Shown piece after piece: positions 9,569 to 18,379 of a DNA stretch of 64,000 nucleotides. The stretch is from Synechococcus sp. C9 (GTDB lineage Bacteria > Cyanobacteriota > Cyanobacteriia > Gloeomargaritales > Gloeomargaritaceae). The notes under the pieces were generated by a model. It saw only the letters and a program-made list of their open reading frames with translations. It ran no database searches and was not told where the DNA came from. Position numbers and translations under genes: made by a program. How positions within the stretch are numbered: the stretch's first letter is position 1; each line of letters starts with the position of its first letter. Where the stretch lies: positions 1,964,455 through 2,028,454 of the forward strand of contig NZ_JALAAD010000001.1 of the NCBI RefSeq assembly GCF_022984075.1, in the 5' to 3' direction.

Positions 9569-9823
9569 GTGAACAATCCTCCGTTAGCATACCCGATCAT
9601 TTGCATGGACAATAGGGTAGCAGTATTTTGCATTGGGTCAAATTCTGAGCGGCGGGAAGCCTTCCTGAAAATTGGTTTATTACTAGGGATTGTTCCTCCT
9701 GAAAATGCTTGCACCTTGACCGCTTTGGGAACCTCAATTCTGATAAAAATTTGGTCGGTTAAGTTACTGTTTGATGGGGCATATAGCAATCCTATTCTGG
9801 ACAATTTTTTAGAGGCTTTATAA
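9569..9823 (+). CDS. Doubtful small reading frame before the zinc-ribbon gene
   Basis: An 84-codon frame opening with GTG ends one base before the next gene's earliest possible ATG. Composition is mixed and no domain is recognised. Its last third contains TATAGCAATCCTA at 9782-9794, the terminal sequence of the dispersed repeat, which suggests that at least this end is repeat-derived rather than native coding sequence. The opposite strand is also open (9529-9804) and equally unrecognisable. This may be a decayed gene. I see nothing else in 9440-9824. Confidence 0.2.
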   Translation: MNNPPLAYPIICMDNRVAVFCIGSNSERREAFLKIGLLLGIVPPENACTLTALGTSILIKIWSVKLLFDGAYSNPILDNFLEAL

Positions 9824-9851
9824 AATGAAAGCGTCGGGTTGGTATCAAGTC

Positions 9852-11027
9852 ATGGCCCGCAAAGAAATTATTCTATTATTTTGGGATTGTCCGTACTGCG
9901 GTCATAAGCATATTCCAGGGCCTACCCGTCGCTGTCCTGGGTGCTTTTGGTGGCGGGATCGCACAGTTAACTTTTACGAAGCTCCCGATTCGGTGGTGTT
10001 GTCGCCCGCAGAGGTGGCTCGTTATGCTGGCCCCGACTGGATTTGTAAGACGTGTGGGGCGGCCAATCCCGAAACCGGCGAACCCCGGGAACAATTGGTA
10101 TGTGGTAAATGCCATGCGCGGCAAATTGATTTCGGTGGGGGCACGGCACCGCTGGAAACCCTCCCGACCGGCGTAGAGGTGGAACGCCACCAGCCACAAA
10201 GTTCGTCACACGGTAACCTGCGGCAACGCAACCCAGGCTTGCCCACCAGCCCAATGACGAGGGGGGTTGTGGCATATTCCCAAACCAGCAATTCATCAAG
10301 GTCATGGGGCACTCCTATCAAGTTGGTCTTAGTGGGTCTGTGCGGCTGTTGCAGTTTTGGGGTGGTTACAGCGTTCAGCTGGCTCATTACCCGTCCTACC
10401 GTTGTGACCGCCGAGGTACTGCGTCGCCATTGGCGGGTAGAGGTACCCATTGAAGAACAACGCCCCGGTTCTGAAGGGGGTTGGACATTGCCAGCAGGTG
10501 CTTACAATGTGCGTAGCGAAAAACGTCAAAAATCCACCCGCCGAGTCCAGGTAGGCACTAGGACGGAGGAGGTCAGAGTCTCTTACGAAGAACGAGTCGG
10601 CACCCGTGAACAATGCACCACCGTATCTCGGGGTGACGGCACCGGGGAACGGGTTTGCTCGGATGAACCTATCTACGAAACCCGTTATCGCACGGAGACC
10701 CAGAGGGTTCCCATCTATAGGGAGGAGCCGGTCTATGCCACGTGGTACACCTACACCATCGTGCGCTGGCGACCCCTACGAACTGCTGTTGCTGAGGGTA
10801 CCGAAGACACGCCCCGCCTTCCGCCTGACGTTAAATTGGCAACTCACCCCTACCCCCAGCGGACGTTATCCCCCAAGGAAACCTGTTTTGTAGATGCAAA
10901 AGTCCAAGAAGTCCGCTATACCTGGAAGATTGCCTGTGCGGAATACAATTTGGTGGTCACTGAGCAAACCCAAACCTTTTGGAAAAAGCCCAATTCCGAT
11001 GAGGTGACGTTGCAACCACCCCAATGA
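9852..11027 (+). CDS. Double zinc-ribbon membrane protein
   Basis: From the ATG at 9852 (MARKEIILLFWDCPYCG) two zinc ribbons are visible: Cys13/Cys16 with Cys28/Cys31 (CPYC...CPGC) and Cys65/Cys68 with Cys84/Cys87 (CKTC...CGKC). One hydrophobic segment around residues 160-182 (LVLVGLCGCCSFGVVTAFSWLI) would anchor it, leaving the ribbons in the cytoplasm and about 200 residues outside. The outer part is rich in Arg/Glu/Thr and Tyr, with repeated phrases such as EERVGTREQCTT and RYRTETQRVPIYREEPVY. No enzyme motif is seen. The function is unknown; ribbons of this type often bind protein or nucleic acid. An ATG nine codons upstream is also possible. Confidence 0.75.
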   Translation: MARKEIILLFWDCPYCGHKHIPGPTRRCPGCFWWRDRTVNFYEAPDSVVLSPAEVARYAGPDWICKTCGAANPETGEPREQLVCGKCHARQIDFGGGTAPLETLPTGVEVERHQPQSSSHGNLRQRNPGLPTSPMTRGVVAYSQTSNSSRSWGTPIKLVLVGLCGCCSFGVVTAFSWLITRPTVVTAEVLRRHWRVEVPIEEQRPGSEGGWTLPAGAYNVRSEKRQKSTRRVQVGTRTEEVRVSYEERVGTREQCTTVSRGDGTGERVCSDEPIYETRYRTETQRVPIYREEPVYATWYTYTIVRWRPLRTAVAEGTEDTPRLPPDVKLATHPYPQRTLSPKETCFVDAKVQEVRYTWKIACAEYNLVVTEQTQTFWKKPNSDEVTLQPPQ

Positions 11028-11117
11028 GGGTTTTTGGTCACTGGTTTGACCCTGGCTTTCTTCTGTCATGGGTAATGGCGGAGTTGTTATTTTTGAATGC
11101 TTTTGCACCCAGGGTAA

Positions 11118-11288
11118 TATAGCAATCCTAAATGAGAATAGAACGAGGCGAGTATTGGTCTATTTTTTTAGGGCACTTCTATGAATGCAAAGTTAGCGGT
11201 CGCAGGGGGGCATCCCCGCCCTTGGTTCTGGAGAATTTCTGTATGCCTACGGCACGCAAGCGAACCCTAATCAAATAAGACTGCTATA
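11118..11288 (+). repeat. MITE-like repeat, TATAGCAATCC class, enlarged copy
   Basis: The left end is TATAGCAATCCTAAATGAG and the right end is TAAGACTGCTATA, complementary termini. The interior has an extra piece carrying GGGCACTTCTATGAATGC and AAAGTTAGCGGTCGCAGG, the end sequence of the sister class, so this 171-bp copy looks like one element inserted in another. Confidence 0.85.
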
Positions 11289-11426
11289 TGACCTTATCGT
11301 GAGTCAATTTACTTAGAACGGGTAGCGCAACCCCATCGGCGGGGAATTTTCGGTTACAAATCGCTACCATTGGCACCCATCGGGAAACCCCATCCCCTAC
11401 ACTTGAGAAGCAGTGGGGGCGAGGTT

Positions 11427-12065
11427 ATGGATTTAGACCCAATCACAGCGGCGAGTTTTGCCATCATTGACCGGGAAATTGGTAGCCATCCCTGGGGTTG
11501 GACAGCGGCGGAATACGCCATCATCCGACGGGTGATTCATGCGACGGCGGATTTTGAATTTAAGTATCTTCTGCGGTTTAGCCCCCAGGCGATTCCCTTG
11601 GGGATACGGGCACTACGCCAGCAGGCTCCCCTGGTCACCGATGTGGGTTTGGTGGCACAAGGGGTGAAAAACCATCTCGCCGCCCGTTTGCCCAATCCCC
11701 TGGTCAATGCCCTGGATTTAGCACCCCCAGAACCGGGGGGAGAAACCCGTGCCGCCTTGGGAATGGCGAACGCCCTCGCCCAATATCCGGGTGCCCTAGT
11801 GGTGATTGGCAACGCTCCCACTGCTCTTGCCAAACTCTGTGAACTGTACCCCGGATTAGCCACCCCCCCTGCCCTGGTGATTGCCGCCCCCGTGGGATTT
11901 GTGAATGTTTTGGAAGCCAAAGCCCACCTCGCCCAGACCCCCGTGCCTCAGATTGTCGTGCAAGGGCGCAAAGGAGGTTCCCCCGCCGCCGCCGCCATTA
12001 CCAACGCCCTGATTGACTTGGCAACTTCAGAGCCGCCCCACCAAACTGCGAGCCGTGCGGATTAA
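11427..12065 (+). CDS. cobH: Precorrin-8X methylmutase
   Basis: Moves a methyl group from C-11 to C-12 of precorrin-8X to give hydrogenobyrinate (cobyrinate in the anaerobic route), a middle step of corrin ring synthesis. Family marks are RRVIHATADFEF, whose His is the catalytic residue known for CobH/CbiC, then PLVTDVGLVAQGVK, and the C-terminal APVGFVNVLEAK and QGRKGGSPAAAA substrate loops. I chose the ATG at 11427 (MDLDPITAASF), preceded by GGGCGAGG, giving 212 residues, normal for the family; an earlier start adds an unlikely leader. Its last 39 bases overlap the tail of the convergent response-regulator gene. CbiX at 45953 acts in the same pathway. Confidence 0.93.
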   Translation: MDLDPITAASFAIIDREIGSHPWGWTAAEYAIIRRVIHATADFEFKYLLRFSPQAIPLGIRALRQQAPLVTDVGLVAQGVKNHLAARLPNPLVNALDLAPPEPGGETRAALGMANALAQYPGALVVIGNAPTALAKLCELYPGLATPPALVIAAPVGFVNVLEAKAHLAQTPVPQIVVQGRKGGSPAAAAITNALIDLATSEPPHQTASRAD

Positions 12066-12395
12066 TTCCCCCTTGTCCACCGGTTTGGTGAGATAAGCCG
12101 CCGCCCCCTGTTTCATCCCCCAAAATTTGTCAATGTCCCCCTGTTTGCTGGAGCAGATAATGATGGGAATATCCGCTGTTTCCGGTTGTTTTTTCACCTG
12201 GCGGCAAAATTCAAACCCACTTTCCCCCGGCAAAACCACATCCAGGACAATTAAATCCGGCTTTTGCTTATCCAAATACTGCCGTGCCTCCTCCGCACTG
12301 ACCACCCGGTTGACCAAAAAACCTTCCCCCTGCAAATAACCCGCCAGCAGGGCGGCTTCTGGTTGCATATCTTCCACAAGTAATACGGTTGCCAT
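12027..12395 (-). CDS. CheY-like single-domain response regulator (PilH-like)
   Basis: The 122-residue protein is a bare receiver domain with no output domain. It shows the acidic pair in LLVEDMQPE, the phosphoacceptor Asp in LIVLDVVLPGESGFEFC, the switch Ser in IIICSSKQGDID and the conserved Lys in AYLTKPVDKGE. The phrase FWGMKQGAAAYLTKPV is typical of PilH/PixH-type regulators of type IV pilus or phototaxis Che-like systems in cyanobacteria, but no partner kinase is adjacent, so its pathway is inferred only loosely. It is convergent with cobH, overlapping by 39 bases. Confidence 0.88.
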   Translation of the reverse strand: MATVLLVEDMQPEAALLAGYLQGEGFLVNRVVSAEEARQYLDKQKPDLIVLDVVLPGESGFEFCRQVKKQPETADIPIIICSSKQGDIDKFWGMKQGAAAYLTKPVDKGELIRTARSLVGRL

Positions 12396-12521
12396 AGGAG
12401 TTTACGCCAGGTTCAGCAAATGCGTGGATCACTTTTCTTCTATCCTACATCTTGAATGGGCAACCGGAGCAAGCTACCCACTACCCCGGTCACCGCTTTC
12501 ACCGGCACGTTCATTTTGTCT

Positions 12522-13052
12522 TTAGGACTTCAGTACATCCTGGGGTGTCCGAGTCGCCTGGAGAGACTGTTCCAGGTTTTTAATCTGCCGGGATTGCGTC
12601 TGAGCGGTCAACCATTGCCCGAGCAGTTGGTCCAGGGAAAACCACCCCGCCCCGTTCACCGCCAAAAACAGGAAACAAGCCGCATACACACTGGACAATT
12701 CCAGATAGGGAATGCTGAACCCCGCCACCTTGAGGTGATGGTAAATCGCCACCGCCATCGTTGCTACCAGGCTCAAAGCCGCCAACCGGGTACCCAACCC
12801 CAAAATCAACAATACGGAACCCACGATCTCCGTACCAGCCGCCACATAGCTGAAAAAGATGGGGAACGGCAACCCAATCACCTGCACATAGGCTTCCGCA
12901 AACCCCGGAATATCCGCCAATTTGTCAAAGCCGTTGTGGATCATCATCACCCCAGCAACAATTCGCAACACCGACCAAGCCACCTGTTGCCCCACCCAAG
13001 GGGTACCATCCGACCGCAATAGCCAAGCCATCCGAGCCATCAAACCAGTCAT
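12522..13052 (-). CDS. DoxX family membrane protein
   Basis: A small integral membrane protein with four hydrophobic helices: QVAWSVLRIVAGVMMIHNGFDKL, then PIFFSYVAAGTEIVGSVLLI, LAALSLVATMAVAI and ELSSVYAACFLFLAVNGAG. The NGFDKLADIPGFAEAY section and the final NGAGWFSLDQLL are DoxX signatures. I chose the ATG at 13052, which has a GGAG about 7 bases upstream, over an ATG at 13088. DoxX proteins are linked to redox stress or quinone-associated functions in other bacteria; the role here is not known. The C-terminal 35 residues are polar. Confidence 0.85.
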   Translation of the reverse strand: MTGLMARMAWLLRSDGTPWVGQQVAWSVLRIVAGVMMIHNGFDKLADIPGFAEAYVQVIGLPFPIFFSYVAAGTEIVGSVLLILGLGTRLAALSLVATMAVAIYHHLKVAGFSIPYLELSSVYAACFLFLAVNGAGWFSLDQLLGQWLTAQTQSRQIKNLEQSLQATRTPQDVLKS

Positions 13053-13155
13053 AACCAGACTCCTACAGATCAGAAAAATGAGAATCAATGCTAAGCATTG
13101 TTAATTAATGTAACACATATTTTACGGAGTTGGGGGGTGTGCTGGGGAAAGGTAA

Positions 13156-13183
13156 TTGACAAAAACTATTTTTTTGCTATCAT
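13156..13183 (+). promoter_or_regulatory. Sigma-70-type promoter for the ATPase cassette
   Basis: TTGACA at 13156-13161 and TATCAT at 13178-13183 are separated by 16 bases. This is close to the consensus and lies 52 bases upstream of the first gene of the three-gene cassette, in the right orientation. Confidence 0.65.
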
Positions 13184-13235
13184 GCCGTCAAAGATTGGTA
13201 AACTCACATAAGCTCTATTTGGCGAGCGGATTTGT

Positions 13236-14057
13236 ATGTCAGGTATCTCGGATTGCATCGTTCGCCCGGCGGAACTGGAGCAATTATTGAAATTAAGTCA
13301 AAAAATTAGAACCGGGGTGCAACGGTTAAAAACCGCCAGTGACCAACTGAATATGCGAGACTATCGGCGAACGATTACGGATTTGGAACAAGACATCGGG
13401 CAATTTTGGGGTATTTGGCAGGAATTTATCGGCATAAGCCAGACTTTTGCTGAACAAATGCAGGAATTTCTACACAGTGCCGATTATGCAGAACGGATGA
13501 CGAATGCCTTAACATCGGTTAAAATTCCCTGCACGGGTGATTTTCCCAATTACGATATTCCCCCGTTCAAACTGTCCATCAAACCGAATCAATCCCTAGC
13601 GAAACTGAGCTTGGGGAAAAAAAGTTCCCAGACCCATGCTTTGGCTCCGACAATTTTGGCGGATTGGGTGGTTGAGAAATACAAAGCCTTACTGAACCGT
13701 CCTTTTGCCCAAGACCGGTTTTGCAAAGAACTCCTCAGCGTTTACCCCTATCTAACCCAGGGGAATTGGGGGACGCTGGTGCCACTCCAGGAGGTTTACA
13801 AACTCCTGACCTTGAAAACAGAAACCCGGCAAGAATATCCCGAATCCCATTTTATTTTTGATTTAGGTCGGCTCCTCGACCAGTATGAAATTACCTACGC
13901 AGGATATTACTTTGATTTCAGTTCCCACAAAGAAACAAAAAAGAACTATACCGTCATCAATCCGCAGGGGCGGGAGAAGGCAATTGGCATGATGAGTATT
14001 CGGCAAATCCCTCAGGAAACCCAGGATACGACACCGATTCAACAGGGAACTAATTAG
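13236..14057 (+). CDS. Unknown protein, first gene of the paired-ATPase cassette
   Basis: I do not recognise a family for these 273 residues. Residues 1-95 are predicted helical with many heptad-like hydrophobics (AELEQLLKLSQKIRTGVQRL and TITDLEQDIGQFWGIWQEFI), perhaps a coiled-coil or dimerisation region. A Pro-rich linker follows (IPPFKLSIKPNQ). Residues 140-245 look like a compact alpha/beta or winged-helix-type domain (DWVVEKYKALLNRPFAQDRF to LLDQYEITYAGYYFDF). No catalytic motif, membrane segment or signal peptide is visible. It is promoter-proximal and lies 8 bases before the first ATPase gene, so it probably works with both ATPases, for example as an adaptor or DNA-binding partner. That is inference from position only. 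Confidence 0.7.
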   Translation: MSGISDCIVRPAELEQLLKLSQKIRTGVQRLKTASDQLNMRDYRRTITDLEQDIGQFWGIWQEFIGISQTFAEQMQEFLHSADYAERMTNALTSVKIPCTGDFPNYDIPPFKLSIKPNQSLAKLSLGKKSSQTHALAPTILADWVVEKYKALLNRPFAQDRFCKELLSVYPYLTQGNWGTLVPLQEVYKLLTLKTETRQEYPESHFIFDLGRLLDQYEITYAGYYFDFSSHKETKKNYTVINPQGREKAIGMMSIRQIPQETQDTTPIQQGTN

Positions 14058-14065
14058 AAATTTTT

Positions 14066-15241
14066 ATGTTGATAGAACCCGATGATTTATGGCTTTTGAG
14101 TAAGGGACAACCCCCCCAAAGTGATGAGCTATTGCAACAAATGACCCTTAGTCGTCATACTTGGCTAGATTATATCCATGACCGTTATCTCAAAAACTAT
14201 ATTGCCCAGGGGGGGAGTAAAGTTAAATTGCTCGTAGGCGGGCAGGGCACCGGCAAAACCCATCTGTTACGGGTTGTGCTTGCGGATGGGAAAAAATTAG
14301 GGTATCAAACGGTTTATTTATCCGCCCGGCAGTGTCCCTTGAATGATTTGGTTGGTCTCTATCAACAGATCGCCCGCCAAGTGGTGAATGAGGATTTAGT
14401 GCGGGGTCTATGCTGTCGGGTTGCCCGGGCAATTTCGGAAACCACGGACTATGATGGGGCAGGGGTATTTGCGCCCCAAATTTACGACGAATATCCGAGT
14501 CCAACTTTGGCGAATGACCACATCCGCAAAACCGCAGGCAAAATTATTAAAAAAACTGACTTAAGTTCTTCTTTTAAGGCTTTTGCTTACCAAGTGGTTT
14601 GTCACCGCATGATCAATCATTCCCCCGCCAATATTGAGTTAGTGTGTCAATGGCTGATGGGACAACCTTTAGAGCGACAGGATCGGGAAGCCTTCTATTT
14701 GTTTGAAAAATTAAATAAAACGAACGCTAGGGATTGGTTAAATTCCCTGATTTTATTATCCCAATTCGCTGGTAAAAAAGGCTTAATTATTGCCATTGAT
14801 GACCTGGAGGTTATCGCCGAAAAAGCGCACGGCAATCGCTACAATTTTACCAAGAGGCAGGCGGATGACATTTGCGAGTTAGTCCGGCAGATTATTGATG
14901 ATACGGAAATTCTGAGTGGTTGCTTCTTTTTATTGAGCGGTAGAAAAGAAATCATTGCCGACCACCCCCGCAGTTTTCGTTCCTATGATGCGCTATGGAT
15001 TCGTTTACAAACCGGTTTGGCTGATTACAAACGATTTAATCCTTTTGCGGATTTAGTAGATGTGGACAAACATTTAGCCGCCCAGGGGGACACCTTTGGG
15101 AGCCGGATTTTTGCCAAGATCAAAAGTTTACTTAGGGATGTGGAATTGGGTGACATTCAGCCCCCGGAAAACTATCGTTCCCTCACCAGTGAACTGCAAC
15201 AGATGGTGATTGATGCCGTGTGTGAACGGGGAGGTAACTAA
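14066..15241 (+). CDS. BrxC/BrxD-like P-loop ATPase, first of two
   Basis: A 391-residue STAND/AAA-like ATPase. Walker A is LLVGGQGTGKTHLLR at about residues 53-67. Walker B is GLIIAIDDLEVIAEK at about 240-254, with the acidic pair DD. A sensor-1-like strand follows in GCFFLLSGRKEI. The N-terminal placement of a target motif (LSRHTWLDYIHDRYLKNYI) before Walker A and the long insertion between Walker A and B match the DUF2791 family (now BrxC/BrxD), ATPases of BREX and related phage-defence loci. Family assignment is from pattern recognition, not a profile search. The gene has only a weak ribosome binding site and is 8 bases from the upstream gene. Confidence 0.65.
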   Translation: MLIEPDDLWLLSKGQPPQSDELLQQMTLSRHTWLDYIHDRYLKNYIAQGGSKVKLLVGGQGTGKTHLLRVVLADGKKLGYQTVYLSARQCPLNDLVGLYQQIARQVVNEDLVRGLCCRVARAISETTDYDGAGVFAPQIYDEYPSPTLANDHIRKTAGKIIKKTDLSSSFKAFAYQVVCHRMINHSPANIELVCQWLMGQPLERQDREAFYLFEKLNKTNARDWLNSLILLSQFAGKKGLIIAIDDLEVIAEKAHGNRYNFTKRQADDICELVRQIIDDTEILSGCFFLLSGRKEIIADHPRSFRSYDALWIRLQTGLADYKRFNPFADLVDVDKHLAAQGDTFGSRIFAKIKSLLRDVELGDIQPPENYRSLTSELQQMVIDAVCERGGN

Positions 15242-15244
15242 CTC

Positions 15245-16477
15245 ATGAATCCCACCTTGGCAACGCAGATTATTGAATCCTTACGGGCGGGGATTCCCAC
15301 CAGAGCCTCCACCTTGAATTTGAAAAGTATGCGAAATCGGTTGCATGAACAATTCAACCAGGATTTGTCCCAGTTATCGGAAGGCAGAGGTATCCCGCAA
15401 GGACGGTTGATTTGGGGGAAATATGGGCAGGGCAAAACCCATGAATTGACCTGTTTAGAACACCTAGCCCTTGACCAGGGATTTGCAGTCAGTCGCATTA
15501 CCCTAAACCGTCAACTTTCGGGGCAGAGACTCGATCATTTATACAGCAAACTGGCGGCTTTCATTCGCACACCCCAATCCCGTTTGTTAGGCATTCGGCA
15601 TATTTTAGACCAAAAAAGTTCTGCGGATTTACCCCACACTTTGATCCAAAATTTTGACCGATATACCCATCCCTTACCGGCGATTATTTTAGAAGCCTAT
15701 TTTCACACCTCATCGGAAGAACAGGAATTATTGTATAACCTCCTACTGGGTGGACAGATGCCCATTTCCGAAATTCGCAAAATTTATAAAAGAACAGTGG
15801 GAAGTTCCTTGCCCCCCTTGCCTGGGAATTTTGTGCGGACAAGACATAGCCAAGCCTACTTTGAATTGATGGCTGATATTCTGATTTGGTGTGAGTATCG
15901 GGGCTGGGTGATTTTGATTGATGAAATCGAATTAATTGCCCGTCTAGGTACAGTAGGTCGTCTGAAAGCCTACCATCATTTACATTGGTTGCTGAATTGT
16001 GGCGGGGAACAAACCCTGCCCATTTACACGGTGGGGGCGGTGGCGACATCTTTACTGGATTTGTGGCAAAATCCCCAGGGGCGCAATCAACTCCCTGACC
16101 AAAGCCGGATGTGTGAATTGGCGAAAGAACGGAATAACGGTTATTCAGAAGCAAAAATGCGTACTTTTTTTACCTATGCTCAGGACGAACGGATATGTCC
16201 ATTTATCGAACCCATGAACCGGCAACAATTAAAAGAATTACTATCAGAAATTACCGCTATTCATGGTATCAGCTACGGGTGGCAACCGGAAATTGATATT
16301 GACCGGGTGATCAATGCCATCGGCAATGACCCCGTTCGCACCCACATTCGGGGTTTATTGGAAACCTTAGATATGCAGTATTTAGGGGATAGGGAATTTG
16401 TGCCCCGGACAAGCACCCTCACGGAATTAAGTACCGAGGAACAAGAATCCTATTTTCAAGAAGAAGTGGAACCATAA
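15245..16477 (+). CDS. BrxC/BrxD-like P-loop ATPase, second of two
   Basis: A 410-residue ATPase clearly different in sequence from its neighbour but of the same architecture. Walker A is LIWGKYGQGKTHELTCLE at about residues 55-72, Walker B is GWVILIDEIELIARL at about 217-231 (acidic pair DE), and the sensor strand is LPIYTVGAVATSLLDLW. The segment RLKAYHHLHWLLNCGGEQTL after Walker B corresponds to the helix seen in DUF2791 proteins. A strong GGAGGT at 15230-15235 lies 9 bases before the ATG, inside the end of the previous gene, so translation is probably coupled. Two unequal P-loop subunits side by side suggest a hetero-oligomer. No nuclease, helicase or methylase is encoded downstream; a dispersed repeat begins 9 bases after the stop. 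Confidence 0.65.
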   Translation: MNPTLATQIIESLRAGIPTRASTLNLKSMRNRLHEQFNQDLSQLSEGRGIPQGRLIWGKYGQGKTHELTCLEHLALDQGFAVSRITLNRQLSGQRLDHLYSKLAAFIRTPQSRLLGIRHILDQKSSADLPHTLIQNFDRYTHPLPAIILEAYFHTSSEEQELLYNLLLGGQMPISEIRKIYKRTVGSSLPPLPGNFVRTRHSQAYFELMADILIWCEYRGWVILIDEIELIARLGTVGRLKAYHHLHWLLNCGGEQTLPIYTVGAVATSLLDLWQNPQGRNQLPDQSRMCELAKERNNGYSEAKMRTFFTYAQDERICPFIEPMNRQQLKELLSEITAIHGISYGWQPEIDIDRVINAIGNDPVRTHIRGLLETLDMQYLGDREFVPRTSTLTELSTEEQESYFQEEVEP

Positions 16478-16485
16478 TCTTGCTA

Positions 16486-16604
16486 TATAGCAGTCCTAAA
16501 TGAGAATGGAACAGGGGTCGCAGGGGCACCGCCCCCGTCCAAGAAGCACCTGCGGTGTATGGTTCTGGGAAATCTCTATTCACTAATCAAGTAGGATTGC
16601 TATA
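16486..16604 (+). repeat. MITE-like repeat, TATAGCAATCC class
   Basis: A 119-bp copy with ends TATAGCAGTCCTAAATGAG and GTAGGATTGCTATA. The core reads GGGTCGCAGGGGCACCGCC. It contains a local variant, AAGAAGCACCTGCGGTG, also seen inverted in the copy near 54190. Confidence 0.9.
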
Positions 16605-16642
16605 GTCAGATTGGAGACATTTTGGAAACCCCTTGACACCTA

Positions 16643-17032
16643 ATGAAATTAGTACGCTATCTCCACACGGCACTCACGGTCAATGACCTGGAACGTTCCC
16701 AGCATTTTTATGGGCAAATTTTGGGCTTGAAATTAGTGGATCGTGATTTGAAGTTCCCTGGCTGTTGGTATGAAATTCAGGGCATCCAAATTCATCTGAT
16801 CCACCAGCCCCACCCACCCCTGCCGTTGATTGACCCGAACCGATGGGGACGCAATCCCCACTTGGCTTTGGCGGTAACGGATTTAGCCCAGGCGGCAGAG
16901 GCGTTATCATCTGCCGGTTATCCCGTGCAACCGAGCAGTTCCGGGCGGGCGGCTCTGTTTACCCAAGACCCGGATGGTCATGTGATTGAACTCAGCCAGT
17001 GGGAACCGGAACCCAGCGGTTGCCATCTATAG
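16643..17032 (+). CDS. VOC family protein (glyoxalase-like)
   Basis: The 129-residue single vicinal-oxygen-chelate domain shows both beta-alpha-beta-beta-beta repeats: LHTALTVNDLERSQHFYGQI with the first metal ligand His, and NPHLALAVTDLAQAAEAL with the second-half His, ending in TQDPDGHVIELSQWE, where the Glu is the usual metal ligand. Size fits lactoylglutathione lyase-like proteins of cyanobacteria, but dioxygenase or resistance roles share the fold, so the substrate is unassigned. It lies just upstream of ispG, in the same direction, with a 114-base gap. Confidence 0.85.
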   Translation: MKLVRYLHTALTVNDLERSQHFYGQILGLKLVDRDLKFPGCWYEIQGIQIHLIHQPHPPLPLIDPNRWGRNPHLALAVTDLAQAAEALSSAGYPVQPSSSGRAALFTQDPDGHVIELSQWEPEPSGCHL

Positions 17033-17146
17033 AAAATGGTTGAATGTTGGCGGTCAATGCCATTTTGCCCATCCCACCCCAAGGTACTGTAAAATATGGC
17101 AAGCTATGGTTAGTCACCTTTTGCTGATGGTTTTCTGTCATACATT

Positions 17147-18379
17147 ATGCTGACCCTTGACCCGCTGGTTCAGGCTTCCCAACCGGATATACCTATGACC
17201 TTTCCCCGGCGGCGCACCCGTCCGGTACCGGTGGGGGATGTGACCATTGGCGGGGATCAGCCGGTGGTGGTGCAGTCCATGATCAACGAGGACACCCTGG
17301 ATGTGGCGGGGTCGGTACGTGCGATTCAACGGTTGCATCAGATGGGCTGTGAAATTGTGCGGGTGACGGTACCTAGTTTAGCCCATGCCCACGCCGTAGC
17401 CGAGATTCGTCAGCAGTTACAAAAACAATATAAGGATGTGCCCTTGGTGGCGGATGTGCATCACAACGGCATGAAAATTGCCCTGGAAGTGGCGAAACAC
17501 GTCCACAAGGTGCGGATCAATCCGGGGCTATATGTGTTTGAAAAACCGAAGGAAAACCGCACGGAATATACCCAGGCGGAGTTTGATGAAATTGCCGAAA
17601 AAATCCGGGAGACTTTGGCACCTTTAGTGATTTCCCTGCGGGAACAGGGCAAAGCCATGCGAATTGGGGTGAATCATGGTTCTTTGTCGGAACGGATGCT
17701 GTTTACCTATGGGGATACCCCGGAAGGCATGGTGGAATCGGCACTGGAATTTATCCGCATTTGTGAATCCTTGGATTTTCGGAATATCGTCATTTCCCTG
17801 AAAGCCTCACGGGTGCCGGTGATGCTGGCGGCGAATCGGTTGATGGTCAAACGCATGGATGAATTGGGGATGGATTATCCGCTGCACCTGGGGGTGACGG
17901 AGGCGGGGGATGGGGAATACGGGCGGATCAAGTCCACCACCGGCATTGGGACGCTGTTGGCAGAAGGGATTGGGGATACGATTCGGGTGTCCCTGACGGA
18001 AGCCCCAGAAAAAGAAATTCCCGTGTGTTATGGCATTTTGCAGGCGTTGGGTCTGCGCCGGACGATGGTGGAGTATGTGGCTTGTCCTTCCTGTGGGCGC
18101 ACGTTGTTTAACCTGGAGGAAGTCCTGCACAAGGTACGGGCGGCAACGAGCCATTTGACGGGGCTGAATATTGCCGTGATGGGCTGTATCGTCAACGGGC
18201 CGGGGGAAATGGCGGATGCGGACTACGGTTATGTGGGCAAAACGCCGGGGATGATTTCCCTGTATCGGGGTCGGGAGGAAATTAAAAAAGTACCGGAGCA
18301 GGATGGGGTAGCGGAGTTGATTAACCTGATCAAGGCGGATGGACGTTGGGTTGAACCACACACAAAAGGGGATGAATGA
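17147..18379 (+). CDS. ispG: 4-hydroxy-3-methylbut-2-enyl diphosphate synthase
   Basis: IspG (GcpE) converts MEcPP to HMBPP in the plastidial-type MEP isoprenoid pathway, using a [4Fe-4S] cluster and, in cyanobacteria, ferredoxin. The TIM barrel starts at [16 protein letters not shown] and continues [15 protein letters not shown], the cyanobacterial form. The cluster-binding Cys are in [15 protein letters not shown] and [18 protein letters not shown] near the C terminus. The length of 410 residues is right for the short bacterial form. The ATG at 17147 gives a 16-residue leader before [10 protein letters not shown]; the ATG at 17195 is a possible alternative. The stop overlaps the start of the next gene by four bases. 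IspD of the same pathway is at 43390-44067. Confidence 0.96.
   Translation: MLTLDPLVQASQPDIPMTFPRRRTRPVPVGDVTIGGDQPVVVQSMINEDTLDVAGSVRAIQRLHQMGCEIVRVTVPSLAHAHAVAEIRQQLQKQYKDVPLVADVHHNGMKIALEVAKHVHKVRINPGLYVFEKPKENRTEYTQAEFDEIAEKIRETLAPLVISLREQGKAMRIGVNHGSLSERMLFTYGDTPEGMVESALEFIRICESLDFRNIVISLKASRVPVMLAANRLMVKRMDELGMDYPLHLGVTEAGDGEYGRIKSTTGIGTLLAEGIGDTIRVSLTEAPEKEIPVCYGILQALGLRRTMVEYVACPSCGRTLFNLEEVLHKVRAATSHLTGLNIAVMGCIVNGPGEMADADYGYVGKTPGMISLYRGREEIKKVPEQDGVAELINLIKADGRWVEPHTKGDE

Noticed and set aside
9529-9804. Minus-strand frame opposite the doubtful ORF at 9569
   Set aside because: No recognisable motif, and a repeat end is embedded at its start; neither strand is convincing.
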